Positions 1-9,649 of a stretch of DNA of 63,442 bases are shown here, in pieces. A program made the translations under genes and the position numbers. The number at the start of each line of letters is the position of its first letter. The first letter of the stretch is position 1. Below the pieces are notes generated by a model, which ran no database searches, was not told the origin of the DNA, and saw only the letters and a list, made by a program, of their open reading frames with translations. This DNA comes from Opitutia bacterium (lineage in GTDB: Bacteria > Verrucomicrobiota > Verrucomicrobiia > Opitutales > T3Sed10-336): contig PWMU01000014.1 in the NCBI GenBank assembly GCA_003558065.1, positions 1-63,442 on the forward strand. The letters run 5' to 3'.

Positions 1-1
1 C

Positions 2-2167
2 TCCGACCCGCTTCGCAGCTACCGCCTGGCGCTTCCGCGGGACCAACTGATCCGCCTGCAGAAGGAACGTATCCAGGCCCTTCGAGACCAGGCCACGCGA
101 ACGGCCCGAATCGAAACCGGAGCGGGCGGGGTTCTCGGGGCCGGGCACGATTTTCACCCCAATCTTTACGGCCGGATGCAGGAGCAGTTGGTTTCGCTGC
201 AGGAATCGGAGGACTACACGCCGGCCCTGACCCTCCGCCGCGGCCAGGCCTATTTCCTCGCCCGGCGTCACCGCGGTGCCTGGCTGTTGTTCGAAAGCCT
301 CGCGCTGGATGAAAACCTGGGCGACGAGATTCGCCGCGACGCCCACTACCGGTGGATCCTTGCCGCTCACGGGCTCGAGGAATGGGACGAAGCCCTGACG
401 ATCGCCCGGAACTTCACCCGCCGTTACGAAGATTCCGAACTGGCGCCGCAAGCTTTTCACCTGATCGCCGAAGCCCACAGCGAACAGAGGCGTTACCCGG
501 AAGCAATCGAGGTGCTGACCGACCTCATCGAGCGCTTTCCGGAACATGCGCTCAGTCAACGGTGGCACTTCACCCGAGGCTTCAGCTATGCTTTGCTCGA
601 CCGGTTCGAAGAAGCGCGGGCGGACTTCAATACAGCTCGAGACGGATTTGACGAATCCCATCTCACCGCCGGCTCCGATCTCTGGTACGGGCTCACGTTT
701 TTCTTCGAGCAGGATTACCCCCGGGCCCTCGAAGAGTTCGATCGACTCGCCGAGACCTATCCCGAGCATCGCCTGACCGGGGAGATTCTGTACCGTCGCG
801 CGTCGACCTTTTACGCCGCTGGAGATCTCGAACCGGCGCTCGGCGCCGCGCGTGAGTTTACCGAAAATTACCCGCGGCACGAAAGACACGGAGAGGCGCT
901 GGTACTGACGGGCGATATCCTCATGGGTAAAGGCGAGCTGGAACCGGCGGTAGACGCGTTTGAAGGGGTCCCCCCCGAATCGGGCCCGATGTTTGACTAT
1001 GCGGTTTTCCAGATCGGCAAGGTCCACCGCGCCCGAGAGGACCATGAGAGCGTCATCTCCCATTTCCGAAACTACCTGGAGCGAGACGACCTTCCCTCGA
1101 ACGCCCGGATCAGCGAAGCCCTTTACCGGATAGGCCGGGCCTACACGGAACTGGACCGGATCGAGCAAGCCTTCCCGGTCTTTCTGGAAACCCTGCATCT
1201 CTACGGCAACCAACGGGAAGCAGGAGAAATCGCTTCCATTCTCGCGGCATTGGAACACCTTCACCGCCGCCTGAAAACGACTGACCACTCCCTCGACAAA
1301 ACAGCCGTCGAAGGCGCCCGCACCCTCTTCGCGGCCGAGAACTTTTCCCATTGGCTGGAGGCCGAGCGCGAGCGGGCGCTTCGGAACGAACGGCTCACTT
1401 GGTACGCCCGGCTCACGCTCAAGTTGTCCGACCGCAAGCGTGCGGCCGGGCAGCCCCATCGCGCGGACACGCTCCTTCTTGAGATCTCCGACCGCACGCA
1501 CCCGGAAGTGCTCGACGCCCGGTGCCTCGGGCGCGCCGGACATTTTCTCCGGGAAAGCGGGCTGACTGCGGGAGAGGAACTCCTGAGGGAACTATTGGAA
1601 GCGTTTCCCAACGCGCCGGAACGGGCCTACTCCCATTACGGATTGGCCCGTATCGCGTATCGGGCCGGAGACTACGAGAAGGCCCTCCGGAATCTGCGCC
1701 GTTTCCAGAGCGATTCCCCGGGCCACGAACTCGCCGCGGAAGCGCGGCTTCTGGAGGCCGCGATTCAACGAACGCGGGACAACCCCGGAGGCGCCCGGGC
1801 GGCCTACAAAGCCGTACTCGAGCAGCGCGCCGCGCGGGGACGCCCCCACGCGCTCGCCCTTCGGGGGCTGGCCGAAATTTCCCGGGACAACGACGAACCG
1901 GACAAGGCCATCGGCTATTACCAGCGAATCTACACATTATACCGTGCCTACCGGGATCTCGTGGCTGAGGCGTATTTCGAGAGCGCCCTCCTTTTCGAAG
2001 AAATCGAGGACTTCGAAGCCGCCTACAACACCCTGGCCGAAATGCGGGAAACCGAAGGTCTCGACACCTTCGAAACCTACGAGAAAGCCGAACACCACAA
2101 GGCCCGTCTGCGGGATAAACTCCCCGAGGATCCGGAAAGTGCCACGAACCGGGAACCGGCTTTATGA
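2..2167 (+). CDS. TPR-repeat protein, 5' end outside window
   Basis: The frame is open right to the left edge, so the N-terminus is missing and the ATG at 176 is only an internal Met. About 721 codons are visible. The product is a long chain of degenerate tetratricopeptide-type helical hairpins (for example GDYEKALRNLRRFQ and DRFEEARADFNTARDGF) with no catalytic motif. TPR arrays of this kind scaffold protein complexes. The stop overlaps the next start (ATGA), and a second TPR-like protein and an ExbB-type channel follow, so an envelope complex is a fair inference. YbgF/BamD-like alignment is possible but no family can be fixed from sequence alone. Confidence 0.85.
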   Translation, partial: SDPLRSYRLALPRDQLIRLQKERIQALRDQATRTARIETGAGGVLGAGHDFHPNLYGRMQEQLVSLQESEDYTPALTLRRGQAYFLARRHRGAWLLFESLALDENLGDEIRRDAHYRWILAAHGLEEWDEALTIARNFTRRYEDSELAPQAFHLIAEAHSEQRRYPEAIEVLTDLIERFPEHALSQRWHFTRGFSYALLDRFEEARADFNTARDGFDESHLTAGSDLWYGLTFFFEQDYPRALEEFDRLAETYPEHRLTGEILYRRASTFYAAGDLEPALGAAREFTENYPRHERHGEALVLTGDILMGKGELEPAVDAFEGVPPESGPMFDYAVFQIGKVHRAREDHESVISHFRNYLERDDLPSNARISEALYRIGRAYTELDRIEQAFPVFLETLHLYGNQREAGEIASILAALEHLHRRLKTTDHSLDKTAVEGARTLFAAENFSHWLEAERERALRNERLTWYARLTLKLSDRKRAAGQPHRADTLLLEISDRTHPEVLDARCLGRAGHFLRESGLTAGEELLRELLEAFPNAPERAYSHYGLARIAYRAGDYEKALRNLRRFQSDSPGHELAAEARLLEAAIQRTRDNPGGARAAYKAVLEQRAARGRPHALALRGLAEISRDNDEPDKAIGYYQRIYTLYRAYRDLVAEAYFESALLFEEIEDFEAAYNTLAEMRETEGLDTFETYEKAEHHKARLRDKLPEDPESATNREPAL

Positions 2168-3198
2168 AACGCTGTAGAAACGATTTCAGAACAGCCGCCG
2201 GGCGGGCATTCGTTGCCGCCCTCGCGGCATTCGCCGTACCGGCAGCCCTCGCCGGCCTCTTTGAAGACATCGATCCGGACACGGCGCTGGAGGGCAGCGC
2301 TGAAGTCCGGATGCAGGAGGGTCGGCGTTATGACGGCGAGCTTGCCGGTCTCAGCAACGGATACCTGAGCGTTGTCGTTTTCGACGGCGCCGGTGAAGTT
2401 GAATACTCGCTGCCGGTCGATGAGATAGAGGAAGTTCGTTTTCCCGGATCCGAGGTTCGACGCGCGGCATTGGAAATGTATGAGAATCATCAATACGAGG
2501 AAGCCCTTCCTTTCCTTGAAGCATTTTACCGGCAACGCGCGTCCTACCTGCCGCTGCTCGACGCGGAACAAAAGGAGGCTGTGATCGCTCTTCCCGAAGC
2601 CTACACGGAAACCGGCAACCTGATCGACGCGGTGGGAGTGTCCCGCAGTTTGCTGGAGAGGATTGAGGACAAGGGTCGCCGGAGGCGCCTCGAAGCCTTG
2701 ATCCTTACCGGTTACTTCCGCCTGGAGCTTTTCGAGCGGACCGCCCGGGAGGCGCGCGAATGGTGCGCCCGGCAGGACCTCTACCCGGAATCGGCTTTGG
2801 GCTGGACCCTGCTCGCCGAAATCAAGCTCCGGGAAAACCGCCACAAGGAAGCCCTCTGGATCGCCCTCCAGCCGATTTCCTTTTCCACCGCCCGCCGGAT
2901 GGACTACCTCGAGCGGGCCTACGCCGCCGCAATCCATTCGAGCTTCAAGCTTGAAGACGTGGAAAAAGGCTTTCGAGTGTTTGAGGAAATGAAAGCGCGC
3001 CGGCTGACATGGCCGGACGGGATCCCCGAATACGCAGCCACGCGGAAGTTCTTTCAGGAGATGCAGGCGGTGGCGGAAAAGGACGACGGCAACGGCATCG
3101 CGGAAGACTACGACATCGACACCCGCCCGGCCAGGGAAGACCTCAACCTCCCGCTGCGGGACGTGCGCAAACTACTCCTCGCTTTACCCGATGAATAA
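2164..3198 (+). CDS. Exported TPR-like protein
   Basis: 344 residues. A basic start (MKRCRNDFR) followed by an Ala-rich hydrophobic stretch to about residue 30 looks like a Sec signal peptide. Next comes a short beta-rich segment (about residues 40-75, with GRRYDGELAGLSNGYLSV) resembling the small domain seen before TPRs in envelope proteins, then helical repeats to the C-terminus. It starts inside the upstream stop (ATGA) and its stop overlaps the ExbB-like start by 8 nt, so the three genes are translationally coupled. The inferred role is a periplasmic partner of the neighbouring proton channel. No enzyme motif is visible. Confidence 0.75.
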   Translation: MKRCRNDFRTAAGRAFVAALAAFAVPAALAGLFEDIDPDTALEGSAEVRMQEGRRYDGELAGLSNGYLSVVVFDGAGEVEYSLPVDEIEEVRFPGSEVRRAALEMYENHQYEEALPFLEAFYRQRASYLPLLDAEQKEAVIALPEAYTETGNLIDAVGVSRSLLERIEDKGRRRRLEALILTGYFRLELFERTAREAREWCARQDLYPESALGWTLLAEIKLRENRHKEALWIALQPISFSTARRMDYLERAYAAAIHSSFKLEDVEKGFRVFEEMKARRLTWPDGIPEYAATRKFFQEMQAVAEKDDGNGIAEDYDIDTRPAREDLNLPLRDVRKLLLALPDE

Positions 3199-4111
3199 GA
3201 AAACCACGACACACTCCGCCAGGAGCCGTCCCGAACGGTCCTGTAACGCAAGGCAGCGCCGCCTCCGGCAAACTCCCGGGTTCGCCGGCCCGGGGCCGGA
3301 AAAAGGGCACTGGAAGCTTCGGTGCCGGCGGCGATCAGCAGCCGGATTAATTCCCTCCGGCACCCTCGCGTTCCTTTTGCTGATCGCGCTCGCCCCCTCC
3401 CCGGCCCGGGCGGACGAGGCCGTTGCCGGCGGAGGAAACGCCCAACTCAGCCTCTGGGCGCTGATGCAACAGGGAGGCTGGGCAATGTATCCGCTCGGCA
3501 CGTGTTCGCTGATCATGTTCTTTCTCATTTTTTACTGCACGCGCGAAACCGCAAAACCACGCTTTGTGCCGGCGCCCGCGGTGGCCCGGCTGGCTTCGCT
3601 CCTGGAGTCCCGCGACCTGGAACAGGCGGCCGAACAACTCGACGCCACCCCGAGCGTGCTGTCGCGTGCCATGAGAACCGCCCTTCTGAAAGCCCGTCCC
3701 GACGCCGATGACGCCAACAAGGCTCCGATCGAAAGCTCGCTGTCCGAGTCCCTCGAACAAGAAGAAAACGGCGTGGGTCAGTGGATAAACTACCTGAACG
3801 TGGTCGCTACCGTTGCTCCGATGATCGGTCTGCTCGGCACGGTGAGCGGAATGATCGGAGCTTTCCAGACGATCTCCGAAGGCGGGATGGGCCGTCCGGA
3901 GATGCTTGCGGGCGACATCGGACAGGCGCTGGTAACCACCGCCACCGGTCTGATGATCGGCATACCCGCGATGATCGCCTACTTTATCCTGCGGAACCGG
4001 CTCAACAATCAAATGCTCGCCACCGCCCGCACCGCCACCCACCTCGTAGACAAACTGGCGGGCGAGTTGCCCCAGGAATACGAGGCTTACCGGGAGACGC
4101 AGAACGCCTGA
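3191..4111 (+). CDS. MotA/TolQ/ExbB-family proton channel
   Basis: 306 residues. The family's three membrane segments are visible: WAMYPLGTCSLIMFFLIFY near residue 100, the conserved helix WINYLNVVATVAPMIGLLGT near 200, and GQALVTTATGLMIGIPAMIA near 245. ExbB/TolQ proteins form the pentameric ring that uses proton-motive force with an ExbD/TolR dimer to energise TonB or Tol. The N-terminus is unusual: about 50 Arg-rich residues precede a signal-like LLLIALAPSPARA, so the true start may be further in than the ATG that overlaps the upstream stop. No ExbD/TolR partner follows; it may lie upstream of the window or elsewhere. Confidence 0.88.
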   Translation: MNKKTTTHSARSRPERSCNARQRRLRQTPGFAGPGPEKGHWKLRCRRRSAAGLIPSGTLAFLLLIALAPSPARADEAVAGGGNAQLSLWALMQQGGWAMYPLGTCSLIMFFLIFYCTRETAKPRFVPAPAVARLASLLESRDLEQAAEQLDATPSVLSRAMRTALLKARPDADDANKAPIESSLSESLEQEENGVGQWINYLNVVATVAPMIGLLGTVSGMIGAFQTISEGGMGRPEMLAGDIGQALVTTATGLMIGIPAMIAYFILRNRLNNQMLATARTATHLVDKLAGELPQEYEAYRETQNA

Positions 4112-4202
4112 TCTCCGCAATGCCGGGCCGCATCACGCACCTCCGGTTTTTTTTCTAATACTGGGGTTGAATCCTGTGCCGATCCTCCTCTAGTATCCGC
4201 AC

Positions 4203-5801
4203 ATGAAAGACCCTGCCAAGAACCTGGACCATTCCGGCGACGATTTCTTTTACAAGGAAGCTGAGGAATTTTTCCGCGACAACGCCGGCACGGCTCTGAC
4301 CTTTGACGACATCACCCTCGCCACGCGATATTCGGGAGTGCTTCCGCGCGAGACGAACTTGACCACCTGGCTCACCGAATCCCTCCGCCTTCACATCCCC
4401 ATCCTGTCCTCGGACATGGACACGGTAACGGAATCGCGGATGGCCATTGCCATGGCGCTTAACGGCGGGCTCGGCCTGATTCACTTCAATATGCCGGCGG
4501 AACAACAGGTGCGACAGGTTTCCCGGACCAAGCATCACATTCACGGCCTGATCCAGGATCCGATTACCGTTTCTCCCGATCTCTTCATCGGGGACGTCCT
4601 CGATTTGATCGACAAGAAGCGCTACGCCTTCCGCACCTTTCCCGTCGTGGACGAGAACGGCAAACTGCTCGGGCTGCTGACGGGCCAGACCGTCAAGGAA
4701 CGCTACCGCCGATACACCGTGCGCAAAGCGATGTCGGACCGGAAAAACCTCTTTACGCTTCACGAGAACGAGATCGGCGGAAACCCGATCGAAAAAGCGG
4801 ACAGTTTCTTCAGCGAACACATCGGCATTCACAAGCTGCTTGTGGTCGACGACGAGGACCGCCTCCGGGGGTTGGTGACACTCTCGGACATCGAGAAAAT
4901 CATTTCCGAGGCCAACGCATTGCGCAAACCGAGCCGCGACGCTTCCTTCAGGCTGATGGTGGGAGCCGCGCTTTCGCCGATGCGCACCGCCTCGGGCGAG
5001 CTCGACCGCAAGCGTATTCTCGAGCACGTCGCTCACCTCATGGCGGAGTCGGTCGACGCGGTCGCTGTTTCCACCGCCCACGGGGCGACGGAGAGTGTCG
5101 GCGCCACCGTCGGAATGATCCGGGACGCCTACCCCGACCTTCCCATCATCGCCGGGAACGTCACCAGCGGCCAGGGCGTCGAGTTTCTGGCGGACTCCGG
5201 CGCGAACATTATCAAGGTGGGCCAGGGCTCCGGTTCGATCTGCACCACCCGCCTGGTGGCCGGGGTGGGCATTCCCCAGCTGACCGCGCTGTACGTCGCT
5301 TCTCAGGCTGCCGCGAAAAAGGGGGTCAAGATTCTTTCCGACGGCGGAATCTCGAAGTCGGGAGACATCGTCAAGGCGCTTACCCTGGCTGACGGCGTGA
5401 TCTGCGGCAGCATTCTCGCCGGTTGCCAGGAGGCGCCCGGCGAAATCGTGGACATCGGGGGCAAACTCTACAAACAGTACCGCGGCATGGGAAGTCTCGC
5501 GGCCATGAAGACCGGGTCGGCCGCCCGCTACGGGCACGAGAAAAACGACAGTTCCAGGAAGATCGCGGCGGAGGGAATCGAGGGGCTGAAGGAGGTCTCC
5601 GGCACACTGGACAACGTGATCGCCGAGCTCACCGGCGGGATTCAGTCCGGCATGGGCTATCTCGGGGCCCGCGATCTTTCAGAGCTGCGCAAGAACGCGC
5701 GGTTTATCCGGATCAGCGCTGCCGGGCTCCGGGAAGCGTCCCCTCACGACGTGGTCGAGGTCGCCACCAAGAAAAAATCGGGGGGGGACGACAGGAACTG
5801 A
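4203..5801 (+). CDS. guaB: IMP dehydrogenase
   Basis: 532 residues. Converts IMP to XMP with NAD+, the committed step to GMP. It has the (beta/alpha)8 barrel interrupted by two CBS domains (about residues 100-225; [16 protein letters not shown] and [19 protein letters not shown]). The catalytic loop GSICTTR carries Cys347, and it is followed by AGVGIPQ, the phosphate-binding SDGGI and the YRGMGS flap motif. The usual Asp of the (V/I)DxxHG segment is replaced: here it reads [10 protein letters not shown] with Ser290 at the Asp position, which in the family contacts the nicotinamide ribose. The gene lies directly upstream of purA, putting both IMP-consuming branches together. Length is near the family norm of about 490, with short extra ends. 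Confidence 0.95.
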   Translation: MKDPAKNLDHSGDDFFYKEAEEFFRDNAGTALTFDDITLATRYSGVLPRETNLTTWLTESLRLHIPILSSDMDTVTESRMAIAMALNGGLGLIHFNMPAEQQVRQVSRTKHHIHGLIQDPITVSPDLFIGDVLDLIDKKRYAFRTFPVVDENGKLLGLLTGQTVKERYRRYTVRKAMSDRKNLFTLHENEIGGNPIEKADSFFSEHIGIHKLLVVDDEDRLRGLVTLSDIEKIISEANALRKPSRDASFRLMVGAALSPMRTASGELDRKRILEHVAHLMAESVDAVAVSTAHGATESVGATVGMIRDAYPDLPIIAGNVTSGQGVEFLADSGANIIKVGQGSGSICTTRLVAGVGIPQLTALYVASQAAAKKGVKILSDGGISKSGDIVKALTLADGVICGSILAGCQEAPGEIVDIGGKLYKQYRGMGSLAAMKTGSAARYGHEKNDSSRKIAAEGIEGLKEVSGTLDNVIAELTGGIQSGMGYLGARDLSELRKNARFIRISAAGLREASPHDVVEVATKKKSGGDDRN

Positions 5802-5900
5802 GAAGGGAGTCCGCCGGTGCCCTGGGGTTGGCGGCGGAAAGGCTCCCAATTCGCGATTGCCAAGGGGGTCCGATTATGAAATACTTTTCGTTTGTGTTCG

Positions 5901-5922
5901 TTGCCGGGAAGATTTCCGGCAA
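5901..5922 (+). promoter_or_regulatory. Hairpin between guaB and purA
   Basis: TTGCCGG (5901-5907) pairs with CCGGCAA (5916-5922); allowing inner G-T and A-T pairs the stem grows to about 10 bp. It sits 34 nt before the purA start and is followed by GGAGG. It could be a weak terminator for guaB, though no T-run follows directly, or a leader hairpin affecting purA. Function unproven. Confidence 0.4.
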
Positions 5923-5955
5923 CGGAGGATTTCATTTTCTTGACTCTATTCCCTT

Positions 5956-7551
5956 ATGGCTTTGCAACCATTTACCAGCAAGCTGATCGCCGACGTTGGA
6001 ATCAGCATGGGCGACGAAGGCAAAGGCCGCCTGATCGCGGAAATCGCCGAAGAACTGCGGGAGACCACCGGCAACCCCACGCCGGTAGGCGCCGTCATCA
6101 AAGTAAACGGGGGCGCCAATTCCGGCCACACGGCCGCCGGGCTCAAGCTCAACCTTTTGCCCGCGGGGGTCGCGGAGGCGGAGATCCGCACTCTTGGCAT
6201 CGCCTCGGGCGTGGTGGCGGACCCTCGTAAATTCTGGTGGGAGATCCGGCCCCTGGAGGCCAATGGTTACCCGATCCTTTCACGGCTTATAATCGATGAG
6301 CGCACGATGGTCTCGGACCTGACCCACAGGCTGCTCGACCTGGCCTGGGAACATTATCGTGTTTTGGTTCTGAAGGAGGAAGCCCGCGGCTCCACGGCGC
6401 GCGGCATTACGCCCGCCTACCAGGACGAAACCGGTCAATGGCAGATCTATTTCAACGATTTTCTCGGTCCCAAGGACCTGTTTGTCCGCAAGATGCGGGG
6501 ACGGATCGACCGGGCGCTCAAGATTATCAGGTACGTCTGTGCGGTCGACGAGGGTGCCTGGACCGCGGGCTTTGACCGTTTGACCGAGTCGGAGATGCGG
6601 GCCAACGCGGAGGGCATCCGAATGGGCACGTTCGAAGAGGAGGAGTTTGATTTCACCCGTTTTCGCCGACCGGAACCATTCACGCTGAATGAAGATGAGC
6701 TGATTGACGTGTACTGGCAAGCGGGATACGCGTTGGGTGACCGGATTCAGGACCTGCGTGGAATCCTTCTGGACAACCTGAGGCAGGAGAAATGGATCAT
6801 CGGCGAGTTCGGCCAATCTTTCTGGCTGGACAAACGGCACGGATTCTCGCCGAACGTCACGGCCTCCCACACGTTCACACCGGAGTTTTTTCTTTCCTCC
6901 GGCATTCCCAATCAACCGATCCACACCTTCGGCGTGGCCAAGGCTTACGACACCAAAGTCGGGACCCACACGTTCCTGACAAAAATGGAGGACGACCAGC
7001 CTTTGACCAACCTTCTAAAGAAGCTGGAATACGGCACCTCGACAGGCCGCCAGCGCATGGTCGGGTGGTTCGACGCGGTGGAGAAAGGCGACACACTCCG
7101 CTACGGGGGATTCCAGGATCTGATGATCAACAAGCTCGATGCCCTGAGTCACCGGGATGGGTGGACCGGAGAGTTGAGGATCTGTGTCGCTTACGAAGAC
7201 GACCAGGGCCGTCGCTACCACCGTGTGCCCCGGAGGGACTCCCTGCGGGGGCAGTTGAAACCGGTTTTCCAGTTTTATCCCGGTTGGAAGGAAGATATTT
7301 CAGGCGTTCGCCTTTTCGCAGACCTTCCGGAGGCAGCCAAGGGTTATTTCGCGGGCATGATCCGGAGTATCATTGCCTGCGCCTATCACGACGAACCCTG
7401 GCCACCGGAACTGCCCAATGTCCGTTACCTCGGCGTCGGTCCCGATCCGTCGCAGATCATCAAGGACATTCCGCCCACGCCGGAGTTGCTGGCCGATTTT
7501 GGAGGCCAGCCGACAGGCGAAAGGACGGAGGGAAGAGCCAAAGCGGGCTGA
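5956..7551 (+). CDS. purA: Adenylosuccinate synthetase, enlarged form
   Basis: 531 residues against about 430 in the family. It makes adenylosuccinate from IMP, aspartate and GTP, the first step to AMP. The P-loop GDEGKG is at residues 19-24, the N-A-N-S-G-H-T segment with the catalytic His near residue 57, and the GTSTGRQRMVGWFDAV block matches the family's GATTGRxRRxGW-D region. Other signature stretches are poorly kept and the N-terminal half carries insertions, so this is a divergent subfamily. It follows guaB by about 150 bp on the same strand. A phage PurZ-type specificity is possible in principle but nothing in the context supports it. Confidence 0.88.
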   Translation: MALQPFTSKLIADVGISMGDEGKGRLIAEIAEELRETTGNPTPVGAVIKVNGGANSGHTAAGLKLNLLPAGVAEAEIRTLGIASGVVADPRKFWWEIRPLEANGYPILSRLIIDERTMVSDLTHRLLDLAWEHYRVLVLKEEARGSTARGITPAYQDETGQWQIYFNDFLGPKDLFVRKMRGRIDRALKIIRYVCAVDEGAWTAGFDRLTESEMRANAEGIRMGTFEEEEFDFTRFRRPEPFTLNEDELIDVYWQAGYALGDRIQDLRGILLDNLRQEKWIIGEFGQSFWLDKRHGFSPNVTASHTFTPEFFLSSGIPNQPIHTFGVAKAYDTKVGTHTFLTKMEDDQPLTNLLKKLEYGTSTGRQRMVGWFDAVEKGDTLRYGGFQDLMINKLDALSHRDGWTGELRICVAYEDDQGRRYHRVPRRDSLRGQLKPVFQFYPGWKEDISGVRLFADLPEAAKGYFAGMIRSIIACAYHDEPWPPELPNVRYLGVGPDPSQIIKDIPPTPELLADFGGQPTGERTEGRAKAG

Positions 7552-7642
7552 AGTCTTGAGCTGATAGACACGGAGCCCCCGATCATCGGGACGGTTCCTG
7601 AGATTCACAGGCTTGAAACCTTCGCCGGCCATCGCGCCCGCG

Positions 7643-8176
7643 TCAGTTTCCCGGGACAAGGATCCGGTCGATCCTGTGGACCATGCCGTTGGAGGCCTCC
7701 ATATCCCTCGCTTTCACTTCCGCGGCTTCCACGTAAAAAAGATCCCCCTCTGAAATCACCGCAAGCCGGGTGCCGGCGATGGTTTCGACACTCTGCTCCC
7801 CCTCCCCGCGGTTGTCCGAAGAAGTCACGGAATCCGCTAACACATGATGGGACAACAGCCGTGTCCGGAAATACTGCTGTCCAGGGCTCATGAGCAGATC
7901 CAGCACCTCTGAAGGCAGGAGGTCGAACGCTTCGTCACTGGGAGCGAAAACGGTGTAGGGTCCCTTTTCGGTAAACTTTTCCTGCAAATCCGTTTCCGCA
8001 ACCGCACGGAGGAACATCGTGAATTCCCCATCCTCCTCCAGGACTTCGAGAAGGTTCTTCTTTTCGTCAGCGGCAACTTCGTCAGCCGCCCCTTTATCGC
8101 TCCCCATGGCCGGCAGGCCCCCCGCGAGGAACACGCCGAGCCCGAACGCCCCTATCAGTCTGTAAAGCAATAACAT
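7643..8176 (-). CDS. Secreted fasciclin (FAS1) domain protein
   Basis: About 177 residues. The chosen ATG at 8176 lies 4 nt after the folC stop with AGGA about 8 nt upstream; a start at 8206 would overlap folC. A hydrophobic segment to about residue 22 is a signal peptide. The rest is one FAS1 domain: GPYTVFAPSDEAFDLLP, LLSHHVLADSV, and the C-terminal block NGMVHRIDRILVPGN. FAS1 domains mediate adhesion or ligand binding at the cell surface; no enzymatic role is expected. It is probably co-transcribed downstream of folC, although their functions are unrelated. Confidence 0.88.
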   Translation of the reverse strand: MLLLYRLIGAFGLGVFLAGGLPAMGSDKGAADEVAADEKKNLLEVLEEDGEFTMFLRAVAETDLQEKFTEKGPYTVFAPSDEAFDLLPSEVLDLLMSPGQQYFRTRLLSHHVLADSVTSSDNRGEGEQSVETIAGTRLAVISEGDLFYVEAAEVKARDMEASNGMVHRIDRILVPGN

Positions 8177-8180
8177 AAAT

Positions 8181-9464
8181 TCAATCCTGCAACTGAGTTT
8201 CAGCAATCGGGGAGGAGGATTCCAAGCGTTCCATCACCTCCCCTATCAGATAAATCGACCCGGTGAGCACGACTGAATCGCCCTCGCCACCGGCAAGGCA
8301 CACGCCCGGCGCGGGAAACAGCTCTTCGAGCGAAGCGCGGCTGACAGGTCCGTCAAACTCCTCGGCTAGAATCGATTCCAGCACCTCGAACGGTGTCGCC
8401 CTTGTCTGGTTCGCACGCAACAGGCGGATTTCCCGGGCATGGCGGGCGATCACCTTCATGAGCGCCCGGGCCCGGCTCTCACCCAGGGTTCCTGTAATAA
8501 CCACCGGTTTCCGCCCGGTTGTCTCACGAAGAAGCTCCAGGTTCCTGTCGAGCCACAAAGCCGCCTCCTCGTTGTGGGTCGCGTCGAGAATCAGTTCCCG
8601 GGTCCCCACGGGAATCCGCTGCCAGCGCCCTTGCCACCGCACCGTTTCGAGCCCCTGTTTCACGGCCTCATCCGGAATGGGAAAACGCTCCTCCACTGCC
8701 CGCAGCGCCAGCAGGGCTGTCGCTGTATTGATTCGCTGGCAATCGCCTTCCAGCGCGCACCGCGGATAAGCGGATAAATCCTCCCCATAAACCTCTTCGA
8801 TCCGGTAAGCCCGGCATCCTTTATCCCGGGCAATCGCGAGAATCGGGGCGGCCGCCTCCGGCTGTATCCGCCCGAGCACGACAGGTACGCCCGGCTTGAC
8901 GATCCCCGCCTTCTCCACCGCCACCCTGGACAGGGTGTCACCGAGCTGCTGGCAGTGGTCGAGACCGATGGAAGTGATAACCGACACTTCCGGGGTCACA
9001 ATATTGGTGGAATCCAGGCGGCCGCCCAGGCCGACTTCGATTACCGCGGCATCGACCTCTTCGCGCAGGAAATGCAGAAAAGCCATGCCGGTCATGAATT
9101 CAAAGAAAGTCGGGTACATTTCCGTGGCGCCCGAAGAGGCCCGTTCGGCCGCCTGCTTCAATTCCTCCGTGTAGCGGACAATGGCCTCTTCGGAAAGGAT
9201 CCGCCGGTTCACCTGGACCCGTTCTCCAAGCCGCAACACATGCGGGGAAGTGAAGAGTCCGGTCTTGTATCCGGCCGCGCGGAGTATTGCCTCCAGCATT
9301 GCGCAAACCGAACCTTTCCCGTTGGTTCCGGCCACATGAAAGATGGGATACCCGGTCTCCGGGTTGCCCAACTCGCGCATAAACGAAGGCATGCGATCGA
9401 TCCCGTACCGGGCGCCGCGGTTTTTCAATCCGTACAAAAAATCCTGTGTTGCTGAGTAATCCAT
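8181..9464 (-). CDS. folC: Folylpolyglutamate/dihydrofolate synthase
   Basis: 427 residues, the family's usual size. Adds glutamate to dihydropteroate and/or folates using ATP. The Mur-ligase-type P-loop HVAGTNGKGSV is at about residues 43-53, followed by GLFTSPHV and the omega-loop region, with the Mur-ligase C-terminal domain (LILDATHNEEAA) after residue 270. It starts with ATG at 9464 and leads the FAS1 gene in a leftward unit. In this lineage folC often lies near accD, as here. Confidence 0.94.
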   Translation of the reverse strand: MDYSATQDFLYGLKNRGARYGIDRMPSFMRELGNPETGYPIFHVAGTNGKGSVCAMLEAILRAAGYKTGLFTSPHVLRLGERVQVNRRILSEEAIVRYTEELKQAAERASSGATEMYPTFFEFMTGMAFLHFLREEVDAAVIEVGLGGRLDSTNIVTPEVSVITSIGLDHCQQLGDTLSRVAVEKAGIVKPGVPVVLGRIQPEAAAPILAIARDKGCRAYRIEEVYGEDLSAYPRCALEGDCQRINTATALLALRAVEERFPIPDEAVKQGLETVRWQGRWQRIPVGTRELILDATHNEEAALWLDRNLELLRETTGRKPVVITGTLGESRARALMKVIARHAREIRLLRANQTRATPFEVLESILAEEFDGPVSRASLEELFPAPGVCLAGGEGDSVVLTGSIYLIGEVMERLESSSPIAETQLQD

Positions 9465-9649
9465 AATCTTGGAAGGGTCCCCGGATTCGAATGCCGCTTA
9501 GGCGACTCTGCGAGCACACCAGTTAAAGCTCCCGGCCGCCGTCGGCGACTGCCTATGCCGGCACTCCCGACCACTCGTGCCTGGAAAAAACCGATTCTCT
9601 CCCGAACCTCTGAAATCCACGCCCCTGGACACGGTATTCGCCTCGTCGC

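Noticed and set aside
4112-4202. Terminator after the ExbB-like gene
   Set aside because: There is a T-run near 4148, but the possible stem before it is only about 4 bp with a long loop.
5876-5986. Small ORF between guaB and purA (starts MKYFSFVFVAGK)
   Set aside because: It overlaps the hairpin and the purA start in another frame and has no homology.
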